64,000 nt of DNA from Coenobita brevimanus (GCA_032717465.1 CM064657.1:19067232-19131231); one strand, 5' to 3'; shown: positions 1-10,576, counted from the first letter of the stretch. Translations and numbers: made by a program. Notes: a model not told the origin generated them from the letters alone.

Positions 1-2463
1 AACGGATACTATCAGATTCCGGTATCTCAGGAGTCACGTAAATACACTGCCTTTTCAACAAACAGAGGCCATTATCAATATACAAGAATGCCAATGGGAC
101 TGAGGACAGCCCACGGTACGTTCCAGCGTCTTATGAATTACGTATTGTCCGGAATTTTAGGACAAGGAATATTTGTTTATCTTGACGATATTATTATCGC
201 AACGAAGAATATTAAGGATCATCTCAGGAAATTAGATTTACTCTTACAAAAGCTTAGTGATGCTGGATTAAAAATTAAACTTTCTAAATGCAAATTTTGC
301 TTTAAGGAAATAAATTTCTTAGGCCACAAATTAAGTTCTGATGGTATTCACACCACTGATGACAAAATACAGGCAGTGAGAGATTTTCCTGAACCCACTA
401 CGACTGACGAAGTTAGACAATTTTTAGGTCTGGCTGGGTACTATAGGTCCTTCGTACCACAGTTCTCTCATATAGCCTTCCCTCTATTCCAACTACTCAA
501 AAAAGATGCTGTATTCCAATGGGAAGAAGAACAAAAAAGGGCATTTAACAATCTAAAAATTAAACTAACGAATGCACCTTGTTTAGCATATCCAGATTAC
601 ACGAAATCATTTCTTATTTGTACAGACGCATCAGTTAAAGGATTAGGGGCTGTACTGATGCAGGAAGATAAAAGAGGAAAGAATCAACCAATTGCATTTG
701 CCAGCAGACAAACAAGAGGTGCAGAGAAAAATTATAGCACTACAGACTTAGAGGCACTTGCAGTGATTTTTGCATTACAAAAGTTTCGAGATTTGGTATA
801 TGGTTACGAAATCCACTTATTCACCGACCATAAACCACTGGTGGGTATGTTTAAAGAAAAACTCCTTTCTGGGAGGAGAGCAAGATGGAAATGTACAGTT
901 GAAAACTACAATGTACAAATACATTATATACAAGGTAAAATGAATATAGTAGCTGACGCATTATCTAGGAACCTGAACACAATTCAGGTCGCGGCGTTAG
1001 ATCTCAAAGGAAATATCCCAAACCACGAGGATATCGCAAAGGCACAAAGACTTGACCCAGTATGGTCAAAAGTAATATACAAGTTAGAAAGTGGAGATGA
1101 CATACAATTACCCAAACTGCATGTCCCACTTGAACAATTCACAATGGTCAATAATACATTATACAAAATTAACTCTAAACAACCAAAACGCCAAAGAAAT
1201 ACTAACCAGCTGGTAGTACCTAATGACATGATACCCCAAGTATTACGAATGATACACGACAGCCCACATGCAGGACACCCTGGAAAGGATAAGACATTCA
1301 ACCAAGCCCAGCTATTATATTACTGGCCTTCATTACGAAGAGATATACACAATCATATAGACAGATGCGAATCATGTGCGAAACACAAAGGATACCCAAT
1401 CACACCTGCACCGATGGGTAATTACCCAGTACCACATCAACCATGGGACGTTGTCGCTGTTGATTTACTCAAGATGCCATTATCATACAATAATAACCTA
1501 TACTTATTCGTAGCAACGGATCATTTTTCCCGTTATGTCATTTTAGCTCCAATTAAAGATAAGACAGCAGAGACAGTAGCAAAGGCAATAACAGATAATG
1601 TAATATGTCGCTTTACTACCCCAAAGGTATTAATAAGTGATAATGGAGGAGAATTTAATTCTGAGATCTTACAAGAAATATGTAAACAATACAACATTAA
1701 AAAGGTTAACGTTTTGGCCTATCACCCAGCATCGAATGGGTTGGTAGAGAGACAAAATAAAAAGGTATTAGATGTGCTACGACACATTCTCAGTGAAAAT
1801 TATGCAAGCTGGGATGATTGGATTCCCAGAGTAGAGGCCTCCATTAATGGGTCTATAAATAAATCCATTGGTGACACACCACATTTCATTATATATGGCA
1901 CAGATAAAAAATTACCATATGAGCTCCTAGAAGGTGACAGCATGCCTATATACAATTACGATGATTACTCTAAACTCCGTTTACGTGAATTCCAGGACAT
2001 TCACAAAAGAGTGCAAAAACAATTAACGATGTCCAAGGAAGAAATGACGGAGGCATTTAACAAAAAGGCAAAAGATTCACCTATCAGCTTAGGAGACATT
2101 GTTTACGGTGTCATTCATACGAGAGACAATAAATTATCCCCTAAATTTGAGGGCCCATACAGAGTAATTAACATAAAGGCAAACAAAGTTTTAATTAAGT
2201 CACTTTCAAGTGGCGAGGAAAAACAAGTTCATATTGACCATTTAAAACGAGTTTCAAGGGAATTATCACATAATTATTCAGCCTCGGATACAACCGAACA
2301 GGTGAACGTACCTCAAGAAACCAAGCAAGAACACAACAATGATTACAAAAAGAAATTAAGGTCATATACCAAACAATCGAACATAGGTGCAACTATTCCA
2401 ATGAAATCTACAGTACATCATTTACGAGAATTAAATATCGATTTAAACTCCTTCTATAAATGA
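1..2463 (+). CDS. pol: Ty3/gypsy pol polyprotein: RT (partial), RNase H, integrase
   Basis: The frame is open from base 1; the first ATG at 88 is internal, because residues before it (GYYQIP, then AFST) are conserved reverse transcriptase sequence. The catalytic box YLDD is at 178-189. RNase H follows, with TDAS near 621 and TDHKPL near 826. The integrase zinc finger (H-H-C-C) spans about 1255-1390. The integrase core shows its acidic residues in VAVDLL (about 1459), SDNGGEF (about 1636) and NGLVERQ (about 1737). A chromodomain-free, lysine-rich tail ends at 2461-2463. The protein copies element RNA into DNA and inserts it in the nucleus. No stop or frameshift is visible, so the enzyme domains may be functional. 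The family is certain; the exact lineage is not. Confidence 0.93.
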   Translation, partial: NGYYQIPVSQESRKYTAFSTNRGHYQYTRMPMGLRTAHGTFQRLMNYVLSGILGQGIFVYLDDIIIATKNIKDHLRKLDLLLQKLSDAGLKIKLSKCKFCFKEINFLGHKLSSDGIHTTDDKIQAVRDFPEPTTTDEVRQFLGLAGYYRSFVPQFSHIAFPLFQLLKKDAVFQWEEEQKRAFNNLKIKLTNAPCLAYPDYTKSFLICTDASVKGLGAVLMQEDKRGKNQPIAFASRQTRGAEKNYSTTDLEALAVIFALQKFRDLVYGYEIHLFTDHKPLVGMFKEKLLSGRRARWKCTVENYNVQIHYIQGKMNIVADALSRNLNTIQVAALDLKGNIPNHEDIAKAQRLDPVWSKVIYKLESGDDIQLPKLHVPLEQFTMVNNTLYKINSKQPKRQRNTNQLVVPNDMIPQVLRMIHDSPHAGHPGKDKTFNQAQLLYYWPSLRRDIHNHIDRCESCAKHKGYPITPAPMGNYPVPHQPWDVVAVDLLKMPLSYNNNLYLFVATDHFSRYVILAPIKDKTAETVAKAITDNVICRFTTPKVLISDNGGEFNSEILQEICKQYNIKKVNVLAYHPASNGLVERQNKKVLDVLRHILSENYASWDDWIPRVEASINGSINKSIGDTPHFIIYGTDKKLPYELLEGDSMPIYNYDDYSKLRLREFQDIHKRVQKQLTMSKEEMTEAFNKKAKDSPISLGDIVYGVIHTRDNKLSPKFEGPYRVINIKANKVLIKSLSSGEEKQVHIDHLKRVSRELSHNYSASDTTEQVNVPQETKQEHNNDYKKKLRSYTKQSNIGATIPMKSTVHHLRELNIDLNSFYK

Positions 2464-2529
2464 AATAACAGCCAACCGTAACGCACATCATCACTATCAT
2501 CAACCACAGCTTTATAGGAAATTAATAGA

Positions 2530-2545
2530 TTTTTTTTTTCGGTAG
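2530..2545 (+). promoter_or_regulatory. Candidate 3' splice site for env mRNA
   Basis: A run of T's is followed by CGGTAG, ending six bases before the env ATG at 2552. A polypyrimidine tract plus AG is what a spliced env message would need, and errantivirus env is known to be made from a spliced subgenomic RNA. The donor would lie to the left of the window, so the use of this site is inferred. Confidence 0.5.
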
Positions 2546-2551
2546 GTTACG

Positions 2552-4282
2552 ATGAAGGGACTTATGCTATGGATTCTCCTATACATAGTAAGAGTATATG
2601 CGCACCTAGACCCCAAGCATATAGTACGACAAGGATGCCTCATAGCTCCAACGGCCACGACTACAATCGTCAAGGATGTCATGAGTACTGAAATAAGTCT
2701 AGATTACTTGTATGACTTACCTACTTATATAGAAAGACTTGCGACGCCGATGCGAACTCTGGACTTCAAGATAGGGAATTATGTTTCACAATCACATATC
2801 ACCAAGGAAGTGGATGAAATGGTGAAGTTAGCGAAATGGAAACTAGAACAGGCGAAGTCAACTATGCTCGTCATGATCCAAGATCTCCCATCTTATGGAA
2901 CAGAGGTGCTGAGCGACAGGAACAATATCACACGTACTCGCCAAAAGCGCGGTTTGTTCGATCTGGGCGGCGCAATTCTTGGGAACATCTTTGGATTGGC
3001 TACAGAGGATGACCTTAAAGAAATAAACAAAAAATTTAATAAGATAGCTCAGGTACTAACATACCAAGATAAATTCATCACAGGACAGAACTCAGCAATG
3101 AAAACAATTGTGAAAAATCTGAAACAAGCAGAAAACGTAGCTCTCGAGAGTATAGATAAAATAAATGACTTGGAGGGTAACGTTACCCTTTTCCAGCACT
3201 TCTCCATCATCACAGAACATATTGACACGATTCTACTACAATTAGAGAACACTAGAGATCATTTCAGGGCACTTATGCAAGGAATTTCGAATGCTGGTGA
3301 TGGCAAGATCACAAATGACTTACTCCCAGTTCATGAGCTACGTCAGATAGTTAGTCAAGGCATACATAAACATAAATTGAAGCCATTGTTCCGCAGTAGG
3401 GAATTTATGCAATATTACCCGTACTTGGAAGCAACACTAACACCAACATCAGTGATAGTTCATGTACCATTCATCACGGAAGACCTGTTCACAGTATACC
3501 AAATACACCCCTTCCCCTATAGAAACAACAACACTTTAGTCATCATCAACATCAACACAGACACCGAACTCATCATGGTCTCCAAGAGACGAGACACTGT
3601 CACTTTCGCAAGTGAGTCAACGATTGAGCGAAAGTGCCGCACATCCTTACATGCTGTTCATCTTTGTCCTGCGTACATTTTCACGTTTCAGCCTACTGAT
3701 ACGGTCCCTTGTGAAATGGCTATCATCAGCAATAACAATATTCATCATCATTGCAACTTCACTTTTGCTCCAGATAAACTTGTACACCATCAACGCATTG
3801 GACACTCGCAGTTTTTTTATTTCCCTCATAACACATCAGTTTACATAGTCTGTCCAGATATACCACCATCTCATACATCAGCCTCAGGATTATACATAGC
3901 ACCAGACTACTGTGCGGTATTTACACCATCCATGTCTACTTTTTCCACCATCAATCACTACGCCATTATCAACCATACACACAAACATTTCCACCCACTG
4001 CCTGATATGGACTTAAACATGAGCACAAGTATTAAGCTGACTTCACCTAAGTTTGAAACTATGCAACTGATCAATGAAACTATGAAGCCCTGGGAAGATT
4101 TGAGTTTGAGTATGTTCAACCCATATTATGTGTATAGCCAAGCACCTTCTGTCTTTATAATTATCTGCATTGTGGTTGCAGTATTGCTGTTGGCCATGCA
4201 CAGAATGCATGCAAGAATTGCTAATTTGGAGTCATTGTTTAGTGGGGGGAGAGTTAACATCACAGTTAACCACCCTGAATGA
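2552..4282 (+). CDS. env: Errantivirus-type envelope glycoprotein (F-like)
   Basis: A 576-residue open frame lies 88 bp after pol. It has a hydrophobic N-terminal signal peptide (about residues 1-17). A basic furin-type site RQKR ends at residue 133 and is followed by a hydrophobic glycine-rich stretch beginning GLFDLGG, matching the fusion peptide position of baculovirus F and errantivirus Env proteins. A heptad-like segment follows. Several N-x-S/T sites are visible. One transmembrane segment lies near residues 533-549, then a short tail of about 27 residues. The protein would sit in the membrane and mediate fusion. Assignment rests on architecture and the cleavage/fusion motif. No break is visible. 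It belongs to an endogenous element; activity is not shown by sequence alone. Confidence 0.85.
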   Translation: MKGLMLWILLYIVRVYAHLDPKHIVRQGCLIAPTATTTIVKDVMSTEISLDYLYDLPTYIERLATPMRTLDFKIGNYVSQSHITKEVDEMVKLAKWKLEQAKSTMLVMIQDLPSYGTEVLSDRNNITRTRQKRGLFDLGGAILGNIFGLATEDDLKEINKKFNKIAQVLTYQDKFITGQNSAMKTIVKNLKQAENVALESIDKINDLEGNVTLFQHFSIITEHIDTILLQLENTRDHFRALMQGISNAGDGKITNDLLPVHELRQIVSQGIHKHKLKPLFRSREFMQYYPYLEATLTPTSVIVHVPFITEDLFTVYQIHPFPYRNNNTLVIININTDTELIMVSKRRDTVTFASESTIERKCRTSLHAVHLCPAYIFTFQPTDTVPCEMAIISNNNIHHHCNFTFAPDKLVHHQRIGHSQFFYFPHNTSVYIVCPDIPPSHTSASGLYIAPDYCAVFTPSMSTFSTINHYAIINHTHKHFHPLPDMDLNMSTSIKLTSPKFETMQLINETMKPWEDLSLSMFNPYYVYSQAPSVFIIICIVVAVLLLAMHRMHARIANLESLFSGGRVNITVNHPE

Positions 4283-4366
4283 AGTGTATATATTTTGTAT
4301 ATAATATTAATTATATATAAAAAAAAAAAAAAATAATAATAATAATAATAATAACACAAAGAAGAA
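4283..4366 (+). repeat. A-run, (AAT)n and polypurine tract before LTR
   Basis: After the env stop comes AT-rich sequence, an A-run at about 4319-4333, (AAT)n to 4352, then the purine-rich AACACAAAGAAGAA that ends directly before a TG at 4367. The last part is a plausible polypurine tract priming plus-strand synthesis. Confidence 0.45.
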
Positions 4367-5200
4367 TGACCCATATATGACAAACCAGTACCATTATCTT
4401 TAAATGAAATATTAATAACTCTTACAATAATCTTAATTTTAAACTATTTTTATTCTTGCATGTATGCAATTCACTATAATAACCCAAGTACATACTGTAT
4501 TACAGTTAAATAATTTACTTTAATGCATTTATTCCAATATGTATTCAACTTATTTAAAATGTAATATTACTGAATAATCACTATTTACTATGAATAATAT
4601 ATGTATACAATATTCATACAATTATGTTACTTTACAATATTATGTATTTCACTTAATTAGCTTATAAGTTCATTATAATGTGTATGTAGTATGTATTAAT
4701 ATATTATAACTATTAAATGTCGATGGTACGCCATTTTTCGCGGCCGAGCAAATATAGGACTACATAATAGATAGATAAATAAATAGATAGATAGAGAGAC
4801 AGATAGAAGCAGGAAGTCAAATGATGAGAAGGTGTTGTGTTTGCGAGAAGCGAGCAGCGCTAAACGCTTACACGGAGGAAAGCTGACGACAGCGGCCAGT
4901 AAGGAGATGATGCAGTTAGCTGTCAGCAGTCCTCTCGTGAGAAAGTTCTGTTGCCATGAGGAACATACGTGACAAACACACCCTACTACACGAGATGTTA
5001 GGAAAGAGAGTGGAGAAGGAGACAAGCGACCCTAGAGAGAGGTCGAGACGGAGATTAGCCTTAGAAAGAGAGAGAGAGAGAGAGATAGCGAGACAGGGAG
5101 GTAGCTACCCAGGACTTATACTATTATACCTGTTTAATATTTCCAAGACAAATAAAAATAGTCCCATACTATTCTTTACCTCTCCCGTCACTACATGACA
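4367..5200 (+). repeat. Probable 3' LTR of the env-bearing Ty3 element
   Basis: The segment starts TGACCC after a purine tract and ends ATGACA, giving the usual TG...CA ends. A polyadenylation signal AATAAA lies at 5151-5156, about 45 bp before the end, as expected for the R/U5 part of an LTR. Two bases after the end is a TGG-initiated 18 bp sequence resembling a primer-binding site. That would fit a 5' LTR rather than a 3' LTR, so it may be shared with the next element. The partner LTR is outside the window, so the boundaries are inferred. It also holds a GATA/GACA tract near 4770-4805 and short (GA)n near 5068. Confidence 0.5.
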
Positions 5201-5202
5201 TC

Positions 5203-5220
5203 TGGTGGGGAAACTACTAC
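5203..5220 (+). other. Candidate tRNA primer-binding site
   Basis: TGGTGGGGAAACTACTAC begins with TGG, the complement of a tRNA CCA end, and lies two bases after the candidate LTR end. A TATAAAAG box at 5225-5232 follows. The cognate tRNA was not identified. Confidence 0.4.
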
Positions 5221-5528
5221 AAGATATAAAAGCCGCTCGACCACAAGTCTAAAATATACTCCTCTACAAGTAACTACAAAGTCTTTATGACAGTGTGACG
5301 CCACCTTTACTATGACCTGCAATGGCCTTCACCTTCATGTTCCTGCCATGAACTGTGTAAATACCACAAACAATCCACAAGCCATACCACCAATGAGTGT
5401 CATTAGTTGACATGACAAAATTAGAGGGAAGAGTAGTGTGACACTCGGAAACCTACAAAAAAGCGGTTACCGAACACCATGAACTCTCCCTGTTTACTGT
5501 TCGTGTATTAGGTTCCCTAGGGGTAGTT

Positions 5529-6560
5529 GTGCGTGGAAATTGTGGTCAAGTGAACGTCTCTCACTGTGTGGATTCAGGTTCTGCCATCAACTTGGTAACT
5601 GAACAGGCATTAGCAAGAAGTAAATGTAACAGCTTGAAACATGTTAGCTTCCTTGGGCCTACCGATCACCCTCTTTATAGTGTAGATGGATCATATTTAA
5701 ATGTCAGGGGCAAAATTCAGCTTTAAATTTTCCTACATAATTCGGCAGACTCATTCATTACTGATTAATATGTCACTCCTTGGATCAGCTGTCCTGCTGA
5801 TGTTTTACTGGGCGTCAAAACTATGGCAGATGAAGATATCAATGTGTTACCAGCACATGGAGGCATCATTATTCAAGACTGGTTTGTGCCAAGTATTTCA
5901 AATCAGATACGCTTCCAGTCATGCGTTGATACAGCTGTTGTCCCTCCTATTGATTCACCACCCTCTGATATGCCTGATTCAGTTACTGGCCTACCTAATT
6001 AAATTACTGACTCACTGACTCTTCAGATTCTCGCCCTGATGATGAACTTGATCATCACTGTGAGCCACCCTGTAACACTGAAGTGTCATCGGACTTGTTT
6101 ACCCTACCTCATTACCGTTGGTAGACTTAACGCAGACCTCAACAACCAATCGAGCAGTGGTAAAACAGTGCGTGGTTTTGCCCCTTAATGTGTATAGCAA
6201 TGTTGCTCTGAGGATTGTTGGGTCACCTAGTGGTGTCACTGCTGTTTCTCAGCCTGAGACATGTCGTCTTAATGGTTTCAGTTACATGATTGTGATGTGC
6301 TCAGTGTCACACGAATGGCTTATGTTGTTTGTGTTTACCCAACACTAGTCACTGCCAATGCATCACTTAACCTGCGTGCTGGGACACAGATTGGTGATTT
6401 TTTGGTATACCCTGCTTCCATATGGGTATGCCAAGATTTCTCGCTCTCTCTTGCAGATGTGTTCACTCCAGTGACAGTACTATCCCAAGTAATCTTGAGT
6501 CTCATATGAAATGGGGCGATTATCCAGAGAACAGAAGTCAGTTGCTTGATCTTTTGTGAG
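5529..6560 (+). pseudogene. Ty3 aspartic protease and protease-RT linker, decayed
   Basis: The open stretch 5529-5726 contains HCVDSGSAINLVTE, the D-S-G active-site motif of a retroviral-type aspartic protease followed by its hydrophobic flap region. After a stop at 5724, a second-frame segment contains CPADVLLGVKTM and further linker sequence, with later pieces (for example NASLNLRAGTQIG near 6360) typical of the region between protease and reverse transcriptase in this clade. Several frameshifts and stops separate the pieces. It would have cleaved the Gag-Pol polyprotein. It is non-functional now. Confidence 0.6.
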
Positions 6561-6616
6561 ACTACTGCAGCGCTGTAGCTCTGCCAGTGAAAACGTGGGA
6601 TAAACTAGTCTAGTTA

Positions 6617-8178
6617 AATGAGATTACATTGCAGCCTGATGCTCACCTGGTATATGTCCCTGCATATTGCTTACCTCATACTCAACGTCAACATGCTGAT
6701 TGTCTTATTCAGGAAGTGTTGGAATCAGACTTTACTGAAGATTCTGGCAGTCCGTGGAACAGTCCGTTATTCCTCGTTCCAAAGAAAGGTGGTGAATTGC
6801 ACCCTGTCACTGACTACCACCGCGGCAATGCCTTGACTGTTCCGGGTAGATTCCCAGATGCTGTGCTCACTGATTTGTTGGAATCACTGGGAGAAAATAA
6901 TTGCATATTTTCCTTGTTGGATATATTGAGTGACTACTGGGGGAGGCGGTACCTCAGTTGGTAGAGAGGTGGCCCACAGTCCTACCGGACCCAGGTTCGA
7001 ATCCCTGCTGGGGCAGGGAACAGTTTAAGGATTTGAATTTCATAAAAAGCAGACTCTACTGATCTACCAGAAGACCCACTGACATGTCGCAAAAATACTC
7101 CCACTAACACCAGTACACCAGTCCTGTATGACACGGTCCTAGCATGTTTTCAATATGGACGGTGGGTGTTAGCGCCGAAGTGGTGACATGTAGAGGTGTT
7201 TGGTATGTAGTAGGACTACTGGGCCTTGGTAGCAGGCTCTGAAGCCTATGCCCAGAGTCGGACACATAAAAAAAAAAAGTAGAAATGGAGGAGTCATCTT
7301 CCCCAGTCATCACCTTCAGGACCCTGTCCGGTCATTACCAGTTCCATAGACTTCCCTTTGGGCTGAGGAATGCCCCATCTGCGTTCATGTGATTAATTCA
7401 CACAGTCTTCACTGGCATGACAGGCCACAAAGTCTTTGCTTATTTTGATAACGTCATTATCGCTAATTGCTCTGTCCGGGAACACTTAGAGAAATTAGCA
7501 CAGGTATTAACAAACCTCCACAAGCTGTTCTTAAAATCAAACTGTCAAAGTGTCATTTCCTATGTAAGAAGCTGAAGTCCCAGGACATAGCGTCGATGCT
7601 CATGACGTTCATACACTGAACGAAAAAGTAAATGCAGTGACCAACTTTCCAACTCCTACCAACACAGATGCAGCACATAGTTTCCTCGGCCTTAGTGGCT
7701 ACTATCATCGTCTCATCAAGGGGTATGCCCAAATTGCTGTGCCGTTGACTAGACTGTTGAAGAAGGATGAGTCTTTAGTGTAGTTAGATGAACAAGCTAC
7801 TGCATTTACCACCCTGAAAACAGCTCTTGCACAAGCTCCAGTCTTGGCTTTCCCTGATTATTCCAAACCTTTCTTACTATGCACAGATGTTTCCGGAGTG
7901 GGCCTCGGTGCGGTTCTCATGCAAGGTGACCCTGAAGGCAGGAAATATGTCATTGCCTATACTAGTCAAGTATAAAACTCTGAGGAGAAGAATTACAGCG
8001 TAACTCATTGGAAAGTACTCGCCATGGTCTGGTCCTTATAATATTTTCACATCATCTACGGTTATCCTGTTCATAACCAGACAGACCACCAACCTCTTTG
8101 TGACCTGTTTCAAGGATGTAATCTTACTGGTCACCTTGCACATTGGGCAGTTATTGTTAATGACTATAATTCAACATT
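6617..8178 (+). pseudogene. Ty3 reverse transcriptase and RNase H, split by SINE
   Basis: The N-terminal fingers are readable at about 6620-6940 (SPWNSPLFLVPKKGG, then FSLLDILSDYW), where a SINE interrupts. Homology resumes at about 7276 (SGHYQFHRLPFGLRNAPSAF). The catalytic box reads YFDN at about 7440-7451 instead of YxDD, so the second aspartate is lost. The region 7550-7850 is out of frame, with stops. RNase H sequence ([15 protein letters not shown] near 7880, TDHQPL near 8085) runs to 8178, where a second insertion starts. The enzyme is dead by several independent lesions. Confidence 0.8.
6941..7278 (+). mobile_element. tRNA-derived SINE, family 1, copy 1
   Basis: The 5' end resembles a tRNA gene: a box A-like TACCTCAGTTGG (6950-6961) and a canonical box B GGTTCGAATCC about 32 bp later. 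A unique body follows, ending in GACACAT and an A-run (7268-7278). It is inserted in the Ty3 reverse transcriptase: the sequence before reads DYW and the sequence after continues the same domain. A second copy of the body is at 24549-24790. RNA polymerase III transcription and LINE-driven copying are inferred from the family type. Confidence 0.8.
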
Positions 8179-8182
8179 TTAA

Positions 8183-10572
8183 CCCTCTCGCGCACGGAAA
8201 GTTTCAGTAAGTTTTCCGGCGCATGATTTTTTCTGCGAAGCCGCCTTGCCCAGCTGCCTGCGCGTGGCAAATAACACTTATTCTCTCCTTATTTTCGCCA
8301 CCCAAACATCAGTATACTGCCATGAAACCTGTCATCTTATTCGTCGATGTTTGTTCTAGATGATAAGCACCACAAAAAAACAGGAAAACACGAATAAAAC
8401 AATGTTAGGCAGCCGTGAATAAACATTTTGCTACATCACGTTCACTTCCCAACATCACCATTCGAATGTTTTCCATCATACAGGAAAATGTTATTAGAAG
8501 TTTTGATAGAGAATTTCATCAGCTTTCTAAAGAGAAATCCGGTGTTGATACAATTTGTAGTTTTCGAGAAAATAGCCAAAAACTGAAAGCCATTTTTGAA
8601 AAAAATCAAGGAGCTCTAAAACAGATTTTTTCTTGCACATGTTAAGTTTTTATTGCATAATATTATGCAGAATTTCACCAGCTTTCTAATGACCTAAAAC
8701 TGGTTTCGATACGCCTCATAGTTCTCGAGTAAATCGCCAAAAACGACTGGGAACTCACGTCCGTTCGTCACTTTCGTGATGTGCGCACAGCATATGCAAT
8801 ATTCCCGCCTACGTAACAACGAATTCTTATCATACATATTACATTGTTATGTCTTGTACATACGTATGATTTACTGCTCTTTATCATGGTTCTTATAGGA
8901 AATCGATACGTCCAATAGTTTTTGAGCAATTGGCCGACAAAGTGAGATTACTCCTCCGAGCACTTTTGACTTTACCGAAACAGTCTGTTCCCCCAACTTT
9001 TCCAACAGAAAATGCTCCCAGAGGCTTATATTCTGCAAATGAACATACGTTGAATTTACTGCTCTTTATCATGGTTCTTATGGGAAATTGATACGTCCAA
9101 TAGTTTTGGAGTAATTGGATGACAAACGTTGAATACTCTTCCTTACCTGCAGGCGAGATAAAAAACATTCTTTCCCTGCCTCACCCACGGCTACATATTT
9201 TGGCTCGTTACGTTTTATTATTTTCTTTTTTTTACTCAAAGTATACATGTAAAATATCATAAGGTTTTTGATAGTGCTGTCAGAAACTCGACATGACCAC
9301 TAGTCTTTTTGCTAGGTTCTGATACTGAAGTTGAACTTTCTTCCATCTCATATGTGTGTATGTAAAAAACATTACTTATTTGTGTAAAAAATATTGAAGT
9401 ATAGAAATAGCTCAATATACAGATCAACAAAATACGGAGAACTCACTTCCTCCAGAGGTGTCGAGATGCTGGCAGTAACTTGATGAGGAGTTATGTAGTG
9501 TGTGAGCGTGTGCGTGTGTGGGTGAGCATGTGCATGTGAGGTTGGTTGTGTGTGGGTGTGGGTGAGTGTGTGTGCATGTGTGTGTGTGTGTGTGTGTGGC
9601 TGTGGCATATTTTCTTCTCTCCTTGCGATACATTTACCTAAAACACATGCGATATACACAACAGATTTCTCCACGAACATTCGCTGCACGACATATGTGT
9701 GTGTATGTGGCTGTGGCATATTTCTTGTCTCTGACACTTTCGTTTTGTTTTAGCTAAGTCAGTCAATGCATGAAATATTTCTCTGTGAACACTCGCTGCG
9801 ACTCTATTGTATTGGCACACACCACACTCCTTCAAGAACACCCGCAGCTTGTTTGACGTATATTTCACACAATTCCATACGCATTTTCACTATCAGAATC
9901 ACAATAATTCCATCTCTAAACACCTCTAATTCTTCCTTCCCGACTATAAAAACCGTATGTGATGACTGCCCCATTCCACACTATGGTTCCATAATTTCAC
10001 CAAGCCAGCCACAATATCTTTCACACAAAATACAGTTTAGACATTGGCTTCATTATATGCGTATTTATAATCACGCCATAGGGCCTTGGGGAGGGCGAGA
10101 GGCGAAACCCCGCAACAGTGAACACGCATATCGCCTCAAAGCCTAATGATTGATAATGGACAAAATTCCTTTTTGTGACATATATCTATGTTCCATCGAC
10201 AACATCACATACAGATATGCTCACAAATATTGCATTATCACACTGAGTCCATAGGGGCTTTGGCTCAGGCAGGAGGGGGAGAATTAGTAGGAGTTTAAAG
10301 GGACAGTACACTTGACGTAACCTCACTGCCTGGCTGCTTGGAAGAGACTGACGTTTATCACTACGTGCTGGGCCCCGCGAGGCAGCTCAGTGTTGCCAAT
10401 GCCTTACCACTGAAAAGCGCTGCATTCGCTACGATGCATCAAAATTTGACGCAAATCCACCAGAAATTAATTTTTGGCGATTTTTTGTGTGCTTAGGAAC
10501 GCGATTCGAGTGACTGAGCATCTTTAGAGCAATCCACATGAAATGCGAATCACGTGATTAACACTGAGAGGG
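8183..10572. mobile_element. Non-coding TIR element, possibly piggyBac-type
   Basis: The insertion interrupts RNase H between codons reading NSTF and the EYFHG...DIADALSRY motif. It begins CCCTCTC directly after TTAA (8179-8182) and ends GAGAGGG at 10572, a 7 bp inverted match. The flank on the right is CGAA rather than TTAA, so the piggyBac-type target duplication is imperfect. The interior holds no supported gene. It contains internal repeats: about 8513-8585 resembles 8670-8745, and 8871-8942 resembles 9053-9129. A (TG)-rich tract lies at 9498-9605. Class and mobility are uncertain. Confidence 0.5.
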
Positions 10573-10576
10573 CGAA

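Larger units (their letters stand above)
1..5200 (+). mobile_element. Ty3/gypsy LTR retrotransposon with envelope gene (3' part)
   Basis: The window opens inside a pol frame, continues through a complete env frame, and ends in a probable 3' LTR. The order reverse transcriptase, RNase H, integrase, env is that of Ty3/gypsy elements of the errantivirus type. The 5' LTR, gag, protease and start of reverse transcriptase lie to the left of the window. Both visible frames are fully open, unlike every other LTR element here, so this is probably the youngest LTR insertion. Whether the missing half is intact cannot be judged. Confidence 0.85.

Noticed and set aside
984..1301. Minus-strand open frame of 105 codons inside pol
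   Set aside because: It is a shadow of the real plus-strand integrase frame, with no independent homology.
2195..5198. tRNA gene search near the candidate primer-binding site
   Set aside because: No cloverleaf with box A and box B was found; the TGG sequence is better explained as a retroelement primer site.
9372..9868. His/Thr-rich and Cys/Val-rich frames on both strands
   Set aside because: They translate a (TG)-rich tract; composition alone explains them.
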